A DNA stretch of 64,000 nt from positions 62,001-126,000 of the forward strand of contig JACRBI010000004.1 in NCBI GenBank assembly GCA_016234495.1. Direction: 5' to 3'. This DNA comes from Chloroflexota bacterium. GTDB taxonomy: Bacteria > Chloroflexota > Anaerolineae > Anaerolineales > Villigracilaceae. The translations under genes were made by a program, and so were the position numbers. The notes beneath the pieces are model-generated. The model had not been told where the DNA came from and searched no databases. It was given only the letters and a program-made list of their open reading frames with translations. Shown piece by piece: positions 43,353 through 49,899 of the stretch (positions are counted from its first letter, which is position 1; each line of letters opens with the position of its first letter).

Positions 43353-43482
43353 AAAAAAAAACGGGGCGCACTCGTTTGAGTGCGTCCCGTTTCTATGTCT
43401 GTCGGACTCTCTTCCCCCTCCCCTAAATTGCGCTCTCCAATTTGGGGGAGGGCTGGGGTGGGGGTCTCCGAAATTATAGCAC
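43353..43482 (-). promoter_or_regulatory. duplicated hairpin-terminator unit, copy B
   Basis: It has the same design as 24511-24638: GTGCTATAAT at the start, a GC-rich hairpin (43410-43467), then a terminator stem ACGGGACGCACTC/GAGTGCGCCCCGT (43361-43390) and nine T. Its -10-like sequence also forms the stop codon of the gene ending at 43474. It lies directly before the holin-like gene. Confidence 0.7.
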
Positions 43483-43722
43483 CGATTCTGGTTTGTATAC
43501 CACGCTCACATTATCCGATCCGTTGAAAAATCTCGGCAGTCCCTTGTCGTTGAAAATGATCGTCAGTGTCTGTTCACAGCGGCGTTCCTTCGCCCGCTCT
43601 GCCAGTCTCCCGCACAGGTCGGCCAGTAACCGTAATTGTTCCCTGGTGTAGATCACGCGCAAATACTCATACAACTTCTCGGCATCTTCACTAACCGTAT
43701 AGGCTGCCTTTTCTTCGCTCAT
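43474..43722 (-). CDS. hypothetical phage protein
   Basis: The 82-residue protein MSEEKAAYTVSEDAEKLYEY is helical with RVIYTREQLRLLADLCGRLA and ends in beta strands. It is unrecognised. Its last codons form the start of unit B. It is the last gene of the leftward early block. Confidence 0.6.
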   Translation of the reverse strand: MSEEKAAYTVSEDAEKLYEYLRVIYTREQLRLLADLCGRLAERAKERRCEQTLTIIFNDKGLPRFFNGSDNVSVVYKPESVL

Positions 43723-43741
43723 TCAATCTCCTTTGTTCTGA

Positions 43742-44053
43742 TTATAACCTTTCACAAATCCCCTTACTCTCCCCAATCGCCTTTTCAGCCAGCGCAATCT
43801 GCTCCCTGCTCTTTCGCATCCCCTCCCGCGCCCGCGAAGTCAGGAACATCCCCGCATCCCCCTCCGCAATCTCAAAGACCTGTAAGGCATAATCCACAAT
43901 CAGTCTTAGCCGGCGGTTGTAAATCTTCAACGCCGTATTCTCATCATGCAATTCACGCATACCCTGTCTTTCCCCCTCCAAATTCTCCAACGCCTCGGCC
44001 AGATCATCCGTGCCAAGAAAGCGATACAAATCCTCTACCTGCTTTGCGCTCAT
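43742..44053 (-). CDS. hypothetical coiled-coil phage protein
   Basis: The 103-residue protein MSAKQVEDLYRFLGTDDLAE has a heptad-rich EALENLEGERQGMRELHDEN stretch and a charged helical C-terminus. The start overlaps the stop of the next upstream gene as ATGA. No family is recognised. Confidence 0.6.
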   Translation of the reverse strand: MSAKQVEDLYRFLGTDDLAEALENLEGERQGMRELHDENTALKIYNRRLRLIVDYALQVFEIAEGDAGMFLTSRAREGMRKSREQIALAEKAIGESKGICERL

Positions 44054-44295
44054 AATAATGCTCCAGCTTCCAACACAATCCGCCTGGCAATTCTCGGCGC
44101 GTTCAACTTCTCATACCGCGCCGCCAGCTTCAACAATCCCTCAGCATCACCCGCCCCCAACAAGCGGCTATAACTCTCATCCAAACTCACCAGTAAATTC
44201 ATCCGCTCGGCAATCTTCTCGCTCGTCGTCTTGATCAAGTACTCCGCCTCCCATTTCTTCGGGCGTCCTCTTTTTTGTTTTTTTTCGCCTGTCAT
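44050..44295 (-). CDS. small DNA-binding-like protein (AT-hook-like N-terminus)
   Basis: The 81-residue protein starts MTGEKKQKRGRPKKWEAEYL; KRGRPKK resembles an AT-hook. The rest is helical (LLVSLDESYSRLLGAGDAEG). GGAG lies six bases before the ATG at 44295. It is the first gene downstream of the phased GTAC array and is a candidate for the factor acting there. Confidence 0.6.
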   Translation of the reverse strand: MTGEKKQKRGRPKKWEAEYLIKTTSEKIAERMNLLVSLDESYSRLLGAGDAEGLLKLAARYEKLNAPRIARRIVLEAGALL

Positions 44296-44352
44296 AATAG
44301 ACTCCATGTATATATTATTAATTTTATGGATTAGCAGTAGTAGTAGGTAATT

Positions 44353-44595
44353 GTACAAGTCCTCTCATAATCGTGCATAGGAAGAGAGCACAGAAAATAA
44401 GTGAAAAAATAAATGTACAATAAATGTACAAGTCTGGTACAAGTCCAGTACATCTACCTAATTTAATGTACATCTTCCTGATTTCGGCATCTTCACCCTA
44501 TTGCCTACGCGCCAAAATTGTACAAGTCAGGCACTTGTACTAGGGTTGTACTGGACTTGTACAATTAATTTCCCTCGCAGATTTCGAGTTTGTAC
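44353..44595. repeat. iteron-like GTAC array, 11-bp phased
   Basis: Eleven GTAC words lie at 44353, 44415, 44426, 44437, 44448, 44468, 44520, 44537, 44548, 44559 and 44592. Many extend to TTGTACAAGT or its complement. Two runs are spaced exactly 11 bp, about one helical turn. The stretch occupies an AT-rich 300-bp gap without a gene, so it is probably an operator cluster or replication origin. Confidence 0.8.
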
Positions 44596-44597
44596 AA

Positions 44598-45050
44598 TTA
44601 TTTCACCCTCGCCACCTTCGGTATCTGCACCCGAATCGGCCTGCCACGCCCCGGCATTGTCGAAGCCGGCACCAGCCGCGCCACGTCCAATACCTCATCG
44701 TACAGAAAGCAGTAATCCTCGGTCACATCGGGCAGGTTCTGAAACTGCCTAACAAAATCCATCCATGCAGTCTCAGACCAGTACCAGGCACACATCATCA
44801 CCCTGTCCCCCGTCGGGAACGTCTTCCCCAACGCCGCCTTCGTCCCCAACAAATGCGCCATGCCCTCAAACAGACTCCCATCTATTCGCATCTCAGGCGC
44901 TGGAACCTCGCGCATGATCACCGCGCCCACACGCACCATGTCTTCAACACAGTACATCTTCGCCGCTCCCCTGTTCTTGTAATGCCATTCCCAATTGAAG
45001 GCGCGACGGGCATATATCTCTTTCACGCTCAAAATATATCGCCTACCCAT
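44598..45050 (-). CDS. hypothetical phage early protein
   Basis: The 150-residue protein starts MGRRYILSVKEIYARRAFNW. Trp- and Met-rich stretches (MMCAWYWSETAWMDFVRQF) follow, and PASTMPGRGRPIRVQIPKVA at the C-terminus is basic. The start overlaps the upstream stop by eight bases. It ends at the GTAC array. The function is not recognised. Confidence 0.6.
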   Translation of the reverse strand: MGRRYILSVKEIYARRAFNWEWHYKNRGAAKMYCVEDMVRVGAVIMREVPAPEMRIDGSLFEGMAHLLGTKAALGKTFPTGDRVMMCAWYWSETAWMDFVRQFQNLPDVTEDYCFLYDEVLDVARLVPASTMPGRGRPIRVQIPKVARVK

Positions 45051-45264
45051 GAGCGGCCTCCTCCAACACTTCATCCAGCATATCCGCCATCATGCGGCAG
45101 CCCTCATCCTTCGCATGTTCCTCAGTCTCACAATCCCCGCTCAACGCGCTCCACGTCCCCACCTTCACCAGCGCACAGTAATACCCGTTCCCCTGCAAAA
45201 GCAGCCTGATCAACCATTCAACCCCCTCATTATTGCCGCTAAACCGCCTCACCGTTTCGCTCAT
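45043..45264 (-). CDS. hypothetical phage early protein
   Basis: The 73-residue protein MSETVRRFSGNNEGVEWLIR contains LLLQGNGYYCALVKVGTWSA and an acidic helical end. GGGAG precedes the ATG at 45264. It lies just downstream of the 20-bp palindrome at 45316-45335. No family is recognised. Confidence 0.6.
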   Translation of the reverse strand: MSETVRRFSGNNEGVEWLIRLLLQGNGYYCALVKVGTWSALSGDCETEEHAKDEGCRMMADMLDEVLEEAAHG

Positions 45265-45308
45265 TTTGGCTCCCTTCGGGGCGTGAAGGTCATCCACGCC
45301 CCGACTAT

Positions 45309-45467
45309 TCACTCTGTTACGACACGTGTCGTAACTTTTTCGCGTTTCATGGCGCGATTCCAGTACACACGGCAATGCTTTTCAGGGCAAAATCGCGCGC
45401 GCGCGCTTCCATCCCTGTACGTGCCGCTCTGAAACTCATCACCGCACCACTCGCACCGTACCCAAAT
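45309..45467 (-). CDS. zinc-ribbon frame lacking a standard start codon
   Basis: The frame encodes RCEWCGDEF and ARFCPEKHCRVYWNRAMKRE, the two CXXC-like knuckles of a common phage zinc-ribbon protein. No ATG, GTG, TTG or CTG occurs between the preceding in-frame stop and the first Cys, so I set the boundary at an ATT. A -1 frameshift from the end of the gene at 45485 could also supply the N-terminus. Confidence 0.4.
   Translation of the reverse strand: MWVRCEWCGDEFQSGTYRDGSARARFCPEKHCRVYWNRAMKREKVTTRVVTE
45316..45335. promoter_or_regulatory. perfect 20-bp palindrome, likely operator
   Basis: GTTACGACACGTGTCGTAAC is a perfect palindrome upstream of the gene at 45264. On the minus strand TTACGA inside it, a 17-bp spacer and TGAATA form a weak promoter, so a bound dimer would block it. 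Confidence 0.65.
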
Positions 45468-45484
45468 CTTCGGACGACGCCCGC

Positions 45485-46249
45485 CTAACCCTCGTCGTCC
45501 AGTTCCGCCAAAGGGAGCGTCTGTTCCCGCTTCACGAAACCAAGTTCAGGGTCTACCATCACCTCGGCAGGCGCGGGAGCCAGTCCATAATTCTCTTGCA
45601 GCTTCCCGTCCACACGCGCCAGAAGCTTTTCCATTTCATCCAGGCCGATAACGTCTGTGTATTTCCCCTTCACATGCGCCAGGGCGCGGCTCGAAGCGAT
45701 TGCGGGACGAGCCTTCTCAAGCGCGATCTTCGTCGCATTGTTAGACTCCTTCGTCACTTCCTCATCCAGTTCAATGAGGTCGAGTTCTGCCTTCTTGTCA
45801 GGATCATTCAGCGCGTACAACCTATATAACGCGGCCAGCGTCACGATCCACGCCACCAGCATTACCAGCGAGGAAACCATCACCACATCCCGCGCCGTCC
45901 ATGCCAGTCCCATCCACACGCCCGCGCTTTGCAGAAGCAATTCCTCGCCGCCAAATTCCAGCAGACCAGAGACTCCCGCGAACAGCCCAATCACCACCAG
46001 CGAACAAAAGAAACCGATGGTAGCGAAGCTCGTCTGACGCCGGCTCTTGGCCTTCGCCGTCGCCATCTCAAAGCCCAGGAACGCGCCTTCCACCACGCCC
46101 AGCGCCGCAAACTCGCGCACAAACGCGAACGATGTGTCAGGCGTCATAATGTCCACCACGTTCCAGGTCGAGAAACCCGTCACGATCAGGAGCAAAATCT
46201 TCACCCCGTCCAAGATCGTAAATTCTTTATCAAACAGATTGTCCTTCAT
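45485..46249 (-). CDS. multi-helix membrane protein with charged C-terminal domain
   Basis: The 254-residue protein has about four membrane segments (near 17-37, 45-60, 75-100 and 120-146), then a long charged cytoplasmic helix region (DDKKAELDLIELDEEVTKES-like) and a tail ending ELDDEG. AAGGAG lies six bases before the ATG at 46249. It is the first leftward gene after the divergent integrase region. No family is recognised; an exclusion or signalling protein is possible. Confidence 0.7.
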   Translation of the reverse strand: MKDNLFDKEFTILDGVKILLLIVTGFSTWNVVDIMTPDTSFAFVREFAALGVVEGAFLGFEMATAKAKSRRQTSFATIGFFCSLVVIGLFAGVSGLLEFGGEELLLQSAGVWMGLAWTARDVVMVSSLVMLVAWIVTLAALYRLYALNDPDKKAELDLIELDEEVTKESNNATKIALEKARPAIASSRALAHVKGKYTDVIGLDEMEKLLARVDGKLQENYGLAPAPAEVMVDPELGFVKREQTLPLAELDDEG

Positions 46250-46271
46250 TGCAGACTCCTTTTCTAAATTT

Positions 46272-46406
46272 TTGATAGAATACAAATCGTGCCCGCTGTG
46301 CGGTCATGTTTTTGCAGACTCCGCCGCACAGTGGGTAACACATTACATACAACTGCTTGCATCACCTCGCTTTCTTCACTACCTGAAATACCTGCTACAC
46401 ACATAG
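46272..46406 (+). CDS. possible small zinc-finger protein
   Basis: A TTG-start frame gives MIEYKSCPLCGHVFADSAAQ and then WVTHYIQLLASPRFLHYL, with a CPLC knuckle and two later His, the spacing of a loose C2H2 finger. It resembles in design the mini-finger at 12734. No ribosome-binding site is visible, so the start is uncertain. Confidence 0.4.
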   Translation: MIEYKSCPLCGHVFADSAAQWVTHYIQLLASPRFLHYLKYLLHT

Positions 46407-46410
46407 CAGG
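46391..46410. promoter_or_regulatory. inverted repeat upstream of the integrase
   Basis: CCTGCTA and TAGCAGG form a perfect seven-base stem around CACACA. It lies about 65 bases before the integrase start and may be an operator or short hairpin. Confidence 0.4.
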
Positions 46411-46473
46411 AACAAACGGGGGAGGGGACTATCTCCGCCGATCATCACATTCTCAACACAGGAGCATATTCGG

Positions 46474-47322
46474 ATGGACACTTCAATTGAAAACTTTCTA
46501 TCTTCGCACCCCTACGCCAAAACCACAAAACGCACCTACTCAGATATTCTTTCCCACTTCATAGACTCAACCGACATTACATCAATTACAGCCGAAACCT
46601 TGCTCGCCTACATAGACTCACGCGCATGGGGTAACGCCCGTCAATGCCTCGCCCTGGCTTGCATCACTGCCTTTATAAAACATACCTACGGACACGCGCA
46701 TCCCGCCCTCAACGCAAAGATAAAACGCACTTCGGGCAAACTACAACGCGCCATCACCCAGGAGCAGCTTGATCAACTTCTCGCCACCTTCAACCGCTTC
46801 ACCCCCAAGGGAGCGCGTGATCTCGCAATCGCCGCCATGCTCTCGCAAACAGGTTTTCGATGCGCCGAAATCTGCAATCTCAAACAGGCAGATACCGACA
46901 CCGAGCGCGGCTTCGGGCAGGTCATTGCCAAAGGCGGGCAGTGGAGAGTCGGAGCATTCAACCCCGACACCGCCGCGCACATCGAACACTGGAAGCGATA
47001 CAGAGAAGGCTTACAGCCCAAAGGCGGGTACTTATTCGTAAGTCTAAAATCTAATTATGTTGGACATAAACTCACCCCCGAAGGACTCAACCGCATCATC
47101 GCAAAATGGGGTGAGAGTATCAATATCTCCCTCTCGCCTCACGACTTCCGCCGTGGCTTTGCCACCATGACCGGCGAGAATGGCGGACCCGACACACTCA
47201 TCATGTACGGCGGAGGCTGGTCGTCTCAATCCTCATTCAACAAATACACTCGCCGCGCACAACTCGCCGCCCTCCGAAAATTCCTCCCAAACACTACTTT
47301 AGAACAAGTCCTTCCCAAGTAG
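46474..47322 (+). CDS. int: tyrosine-type phage integrase
   Basis: The 282-residue recombinase has an N-terminal SAM-like core-binding region (TKRTYSDILSHFIDS) and a catalytic domain with Arg129 (TGFRCAEI), His223 and Arg226 (SPHDFRRGF), Trp249 in the place of the second His (GGGWSS) and the nucleophile Tyr258 (FNKYTRRAQ). It catalyses integration between the attP core and tRNA-Gly. AGGAG lies eight bases before the ATG. It lacks the size and added segment of integron integrases, so it is not an obvious partner of the cassette array next to it. Confidence 0.9.
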   Translation: MDTSIENFLSSHPYAKTTKRTYSDILSHFIDSTDITSITAETLLAYIDSRAWGNARQCLALACITAFIKHTYGHAHPALNAKIKRTSGKLQRAITQEQLDQLLATFNRFTPKGARDLAIAAMLSQTGFRCAEICNLKQADTDTERGFGQVIAKGGQWRVGAFNPDTAAHIEHWKRYREGLQPKGGYLFVSLKSNYVGHKLTPEGLNRIIAKWGESINISLSPHDFRRGFATMTGENGGPDTLIMYGGGWSSQSSFNKYTRRAQLAALRKFLPNTTLEQVLPK

Positions 47323-47450
47323 AGCCGCCGAAGCAGAGCGACCTGATTTGGCAGATTGCTGGGGTAGGGATTTGCACCGCTTGTCCGCCATGTAAGCCGA
47401 CGATGACCGTTGACGATTTCCACGTCCTAGCCGTACGCCTTCACAATCTT

Positions 47451-47783
47451 TCATGTGTCACGCTCCCAGCGATCTTTGCACCAGCGTTTGTGCAATTCTT
47501 TAGCGACTATGTTTATATCGTTTATCGAATGCAGGCGGCTTTTCATTGTGCGTCCACAGTAACATTCAATAATCCAATAATATGGCAATTCGCTATCAAC
47601 TTCCACGCCCCAATCCATGTGTGCATCATCAGAGCCGCAATCGCAACGGTCAACCAATAACGCCTGACAATCTCGGCAAACAAAATCCATATAATCAGAC
47701 GGCTGGAATATTTCATCACACACGCTGCACACCGAGAGCGAGGTTTGGTTTTCGGTTTTTCCTTGAACAGACACGAATTTCAT
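47451..47783 (-). CDS. cassette 11 gene: Cys-rich small protein
   Basis: The 110-residue protein starts MKFVSVQGKTENQTSLSVCS and has CSVCDEIFQPSD, FVCRDCQALL and DRCDCGSDDA knuckles, then YCGRTMKSR. Two zinc sites are likely. The ATG lies 14 bases after the attC10 core, as expected for an integron cassette, with AAGG as the ribosome site. No attC follows before the integrase, so this is the last and probably truncated cassette. Confidence 0.7.
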   Translation of the reverse strand: MKFVSVQGKTENQTSLSVCSVCDEIFQPSDYMDFVCRDCQALLVDRCDCGSDDAHMDWGVEVDSELPYYWIIECYCGRTMKSRLHSINDINIVAKELHKRWCKDRWERDT

Positions 47784-47790
47784 TTTAGCC

Positions 47791-47916
47791 TTCCAACGGA
47801 TTGCGTTAGCCGCGTGCGGGTTTGTAGCACATGCCACAATACCAGCCAGACGACTCTTTCCAAAGCAACTTTGGTTCAGCGCATGTACAGCACGTCGGCT
47901 GCACGCTTTGTTGGCT
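47791..47916 (-). other. attC10 recombination site
   Basis: Read leftward, it starts AGCCAAC and ends CTAACGCAATCCGTTGGAA. Inner arms GCAGCCGACGTGC and GCACGCGGCTAACGC pair with one unpaired A. The 126-bp length fits the long attC class. Confidence 0.8.
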
Positions 47917-48045
47917 GGCGTACACAACCAACCCGTGCCTATTGTGGGTTTTCAAAAACGCACCCACTTCTTCTTGTGAATCACGGTACGCAACGATATG
48001 AAAAACTTGCCTTCGGGAAAAATAGCCTATTAGAAATTTTGCCAT
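47806..48045 (-). CDS. cassette 10 gene: small zinc-ribbon protein ending inside attC10
   Basis: The 79-residue protein starts MAKFLIGYFSRRQVFHIVAY and ends with CCTCAEPKL and WYCGMCYKP, a two-knuckle zinc ribbon. The C-terminal half is encoded within attC10. GAGG precedes the ATG, which lies about 16 bases after the attC9 core. Function is unknown; a nucleic-acid or protein binding role is typical of such ribbons. Confidence 0.7.
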   Translation of the reverse strand: MAKFLIGYFSRRQVFHIVAYRDSQEEVGAFLKTHNRHGLVVYASQQSVQPTCCTCAEPKLLWKESSGWYCGMCYKPARG

Positions 48046-48060
48046 GATTACCTCGTGTCC

Positions 48061-48177
48061 AGCCAACGGTTTGCGTTACTGGCGCGGCGTTGTATATTGG
48101 AAGTGCATGGGGCAAGTGCCATCAGGCAATAACGAAAGCCCACAGGAGCAACGCCCAGCCGCGTCCGTGCGTTTCTA
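48061..48177 (-). other. attC9 recombination site (one end degenerate)
   Basis: Leftward it ends CAGTAACGCAAACCGTTGGCT. The proximal end is TAGAAAC rather than RYYYAAC. Arms GCACGGACGCGGC and GCCGCGCCAGTAACGC pair with the shared unpaired A. Confidence 0.65.
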
Positions 48178-48319
48178 TTCTTTCAACTACACCCTTTGCA
48201 AATTCAAGCAAATCCAGAATTTCCATTGCCATCTGATTACCAACTTGGACAATAGCAATTTGAGGACTATCTTTTCTTTCGTGAAATTCTATATTTATTG
48301 CCATAAATTCATTTTGCAC
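48122..48319 (-). CDS. cassette 9 second gene: small hypothetical protein
   Basis: A GTG at 48319 with GGAG five bases upstream gives a 65-residue protein with IEFHERKDSPQIAIVQVGNQ and a helical MAMEILDLLEFAKGVVERI. An alternative GTG lies at 48337 and an ATG at 48304. Its C-terminus reads into attC9. No family is recognised. Confidence 0.5.
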   Translation of the reverse strand: MQNEFMAINIEFHERKDSPQIAIVQVGNQMAMEILDLLEFAKGVVERIETHGRGWALLLWAFVIA

Positions 48320-48548
48320 GTAAGCTCCTATCCACACTTGTTAGGTGGCGGCACTTTGAACAAGCATCAACACCTAAATTCAAAAACTCTTGCCATGTCA
48401 TTTCGCCTACATCATCGTGATTTTGTAAACCACAATACGAACGAGTTTCATTCTGGCGCAAAATATGAATCTTGATGCGCTTGGATTTTGGGAAATCCAA
48501 CTGAGCATGAAACCAAGACCATGTTTGAGTAACCATTACATTTAGCAT
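48309..48548 (-). CDS. cassette 9 first gene: small hypothetical protein
   Basis: The 79-residue protein starts MLNVMVTQTWSWFHAQLDFP, with RIKIHILRQNETRSYCGLQN and ACSKCRHL, so one CXXC knuckle. The ATG at 48548 lies eight bases after the attC8 core. An extra core-like GTTAGGT/ACCTAAC (48340-48346) lies in its 3' part, possibly the remains of an attC. Confidence 0.55.
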   Translation of the reverse strand: MLNVMVTQTWSWFHAQLDFPKSKRIKIHILRQNETRSYCGLQNHDDVGEMTWQEFLNLGVDACSKCRHLTSVDRSLRAK

Positions 48549-48555
48549 GGAAGCC

Positions 48556-48684
48556 ACCTAACGGTTTGCATTACCAGCGGCGGGTGGGCGTTTGATCATG
48601 CCTGAGACGGGATAAAAACTTCGGGCGGGGAAAATGCTTTTCGAGGCGCAGAATCCCCGCCGTCTGGTGCATGCTGTGTTAGTT
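48556..48684 (-). other. attC8 recombination site
   Basis: Leftward it runs from AACTAAC to GTTAGGT. Arms GCACCAGACGGCGGG and CCCGCCGCTGGTAATGC pair with one unpaired A; the end GGTAATGCAAACCGTTAGGT matches the array consensus. Length 129 bp. Confidence 0.85.
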
Positions 48685-48975
48685 TGCGCTCTTGCGAGGA
48701 CGCCCCCCTTTTTTGCCATTGAGACGGCTCTGCTCGGAGCGTTTCGTGCTGGGGATGGAACGTAATTCAGACGCGGCATTTTTTTTATGCCATTCTGTTT
48801 TCTGTGTACTCCAAACATATTTAGCCCAATCGCCATTCTCGCATTCGAGATATGAGCATTCAAAACCATCATCAGCGGTATAGGATTCAAGTTCTTTGAT
48901 TGCCTCTTCCAAATTATCAAACTCGTGTTTCGAGTTGTTTTTTGGGTTGTTGTGGAAATGAGTTACAGTGTGCAT
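48679..48975 (-). CDS. cassette 8 second gene: small hypothetical protein
   Basis: The 98-residue protein MHTVTHFHNNPKNNSKHEFD has an acidic helix EEAIKELESYTADDGFE and a basic C-terminus GKKGGRPRKSAN resembling a DNA-binding tail. It starts on the stop of the upstream gene (TAATG), so the two are translationally coupled. It ends at the attC8 core. Confidence 0.65.
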   Translation of the reverse strand: MHTVTHFHNNPKNNSKHEFDNLEEAIKELESYTADDGFECSYLECENGDWAKYVWSTQKTEWHKKNAASELRSIPSTKRSEQSRLNGKKGGRPRKSAN

Positions 48976-49310
48976 TAGTTGCTCCCGTCAGAGTAGAACA
49001 TTCCGAATGAACCAACACCATCACCACGTTTCGCGGCGTCAATCGCTGCGCTGGCTGCGCGTTTTGTCATTCCATCGGTTACTGCAATTCCGAGAGATTT
49101 CATGTACGAGATTTGAGCGGGGGTAGCGCGATCAGAAAACGGGACGGTCTCAACTGCGTTTTCAATTTCGACTTCGACATTTGCCGAGAACCGCTCGCTC
49201 TTGCCGCTCGTGCCATAATCAGCCGCCTTATCAGAACCTTTTTTGTACAACTTGCGACTTCCGTACATGAACACCGCGCCGTTTACTAATTTTCCGAATG
49301 TTGTTTTCAT
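48975..49310 (-). CDS. cassette 8 first gene: small hypothetical protein
   Basis: The 111-residue protein MKTTFGKLVNGAVFMYGSRK has ATPAQISYMKSLGIAVTDGM, a short helical motif found in proteins that bind or follow nucleic-acid enzymes, and an Ala-rich helix. AGGAG precedes the ATG and a consensus promoter lies at 49342-49370. It is one of the few cassettes with its own promoter. The function is unknown. Confidence 0.65.
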   Translation of the reverse strand: MKTTFGKLVNGAVFMYGSRKLYKKGSDKAADYGTSGKSERFSANVEVEIENAVETVPFSDRATPAQISYMKSLGIAVTDGMTKRAASAAIDAAKRGDGVGSFGMFYSDGSN

Positions 49311-49341
49311 TTCGTTTCTCCTGTTGTTTGATTGTGACTAG

Positions 49342-49370
49342 ATTGTAAACCCGACGTCAGGTTTTGTCAA
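49342..49370 (-). promoter_or_regulatory. promoter inside cassette 8
   Basis: On the minus strand TTGACA (49365-49370), a 17-bp spacer and TACAAT (49342-49347) form a near-consensus promoter within the cassette, about 30 bases before the gene. It would also transcribe the cassettes downstream. Confidence 0.75.
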
Positions 49371-49429
49371 GGGCAAACAGGAAACTCGTTTACTCGGATT
49401 TTCACGAAACTATGAACGCGGGACAAGCA

Positions 49430-49558
49430 AACTAACGGTTTGCGTTACCTGCGTGTGGGCGGGCGTGGACTCTGCTTGGAAGCAGGAAAATGCTGAGGCT
49501 AGAAAAATGCCTGAAAATGCCGCAGACTCCCACACGTCAGGTGCGCGCTGTGTTGGCA
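49430..49558 (-). other. attC7 recombination site
   Basis: Leftward it starts TGCCAAC and ends GGTAACGCAAACCGTTAGTT. Arms GCACCTGACGTGTGGG and CCCACACGCAGGTAACGC pair with one unpaired A. Length 129 bp. Confidence 0.85.
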
Positions 49559-49878
49559 AGCCGCAACAATACATCGGCATGGCAGGGCTGGTCAAGTGGA
49601 CACCAACACGCGAGGTCTTTACCGCGCAACGGCGCAAGCCATCCTTCAACCGTTTCATCATTGCCTTTGTTCGGGAAACAATCACCATCCCGAATCATTT
49701 CTTCAAGCATTTCTTCAAACAAATCACGGCACTTTTCGCGGGCGCAATATTCATCACGGTTATCCATCCACTCCGCGACGATGTTGGGATTGCCCCACTT
49801 GCTAGGGCGTCCAACATACAAAGTATTTTCAGGCATACGCCAGCCGCGAGTGCGGAGGCGTTGTATTCGCTTCGGCAT
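49537..49878 (-). CDS. cassette 7 gene: DUF4326-family protein
   Basis: The 113-residue protein has the DUF4326 pattern: NTLYVGRPSKWGNPN, then the GWLAPLRGKDLACWCPLDQP core and CHADVLLRL. The family is widespread in phages and mobile DNA and its biochemistry is not established. AAGGAG lies upstream of the ATG at 49878, about 22 bases after the attC6 core. Its last residues are encoded at the edge of attC7. Confidence 0.8.
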   Translation of the reverse strand: MPKRIQRLRTRGWRMPENTLYVGRPSKWGNPNIVAEWMDNRDEYCAREKCRDLFEEMLEEMIRDGDCFPNKGNDETVEGWLAPLRGKDLACWCPLDQPCHADVLLRLANTART

Positions 49879-49899
49879 AAAGACTCCTTTGCTTAGGCT

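Noticed and set aside
46474-47322. Integrase as an integron integrase serving the cassettes
   Set aside because: At 282 residues it lacks the length and additional segment expected of IntI, its catalytic block looks phage-like, and the array is not oriented with attI beside it.
47341-47400. tRNA-like 3' end (minus strand, CTACCCCAGC with GTGCAAATCCC)
   Set aside because: No matching 5' acceptor, D arm or anticodon arm could be folded; it overlaps a gene-poor junction after the integrase and may be a chance match.
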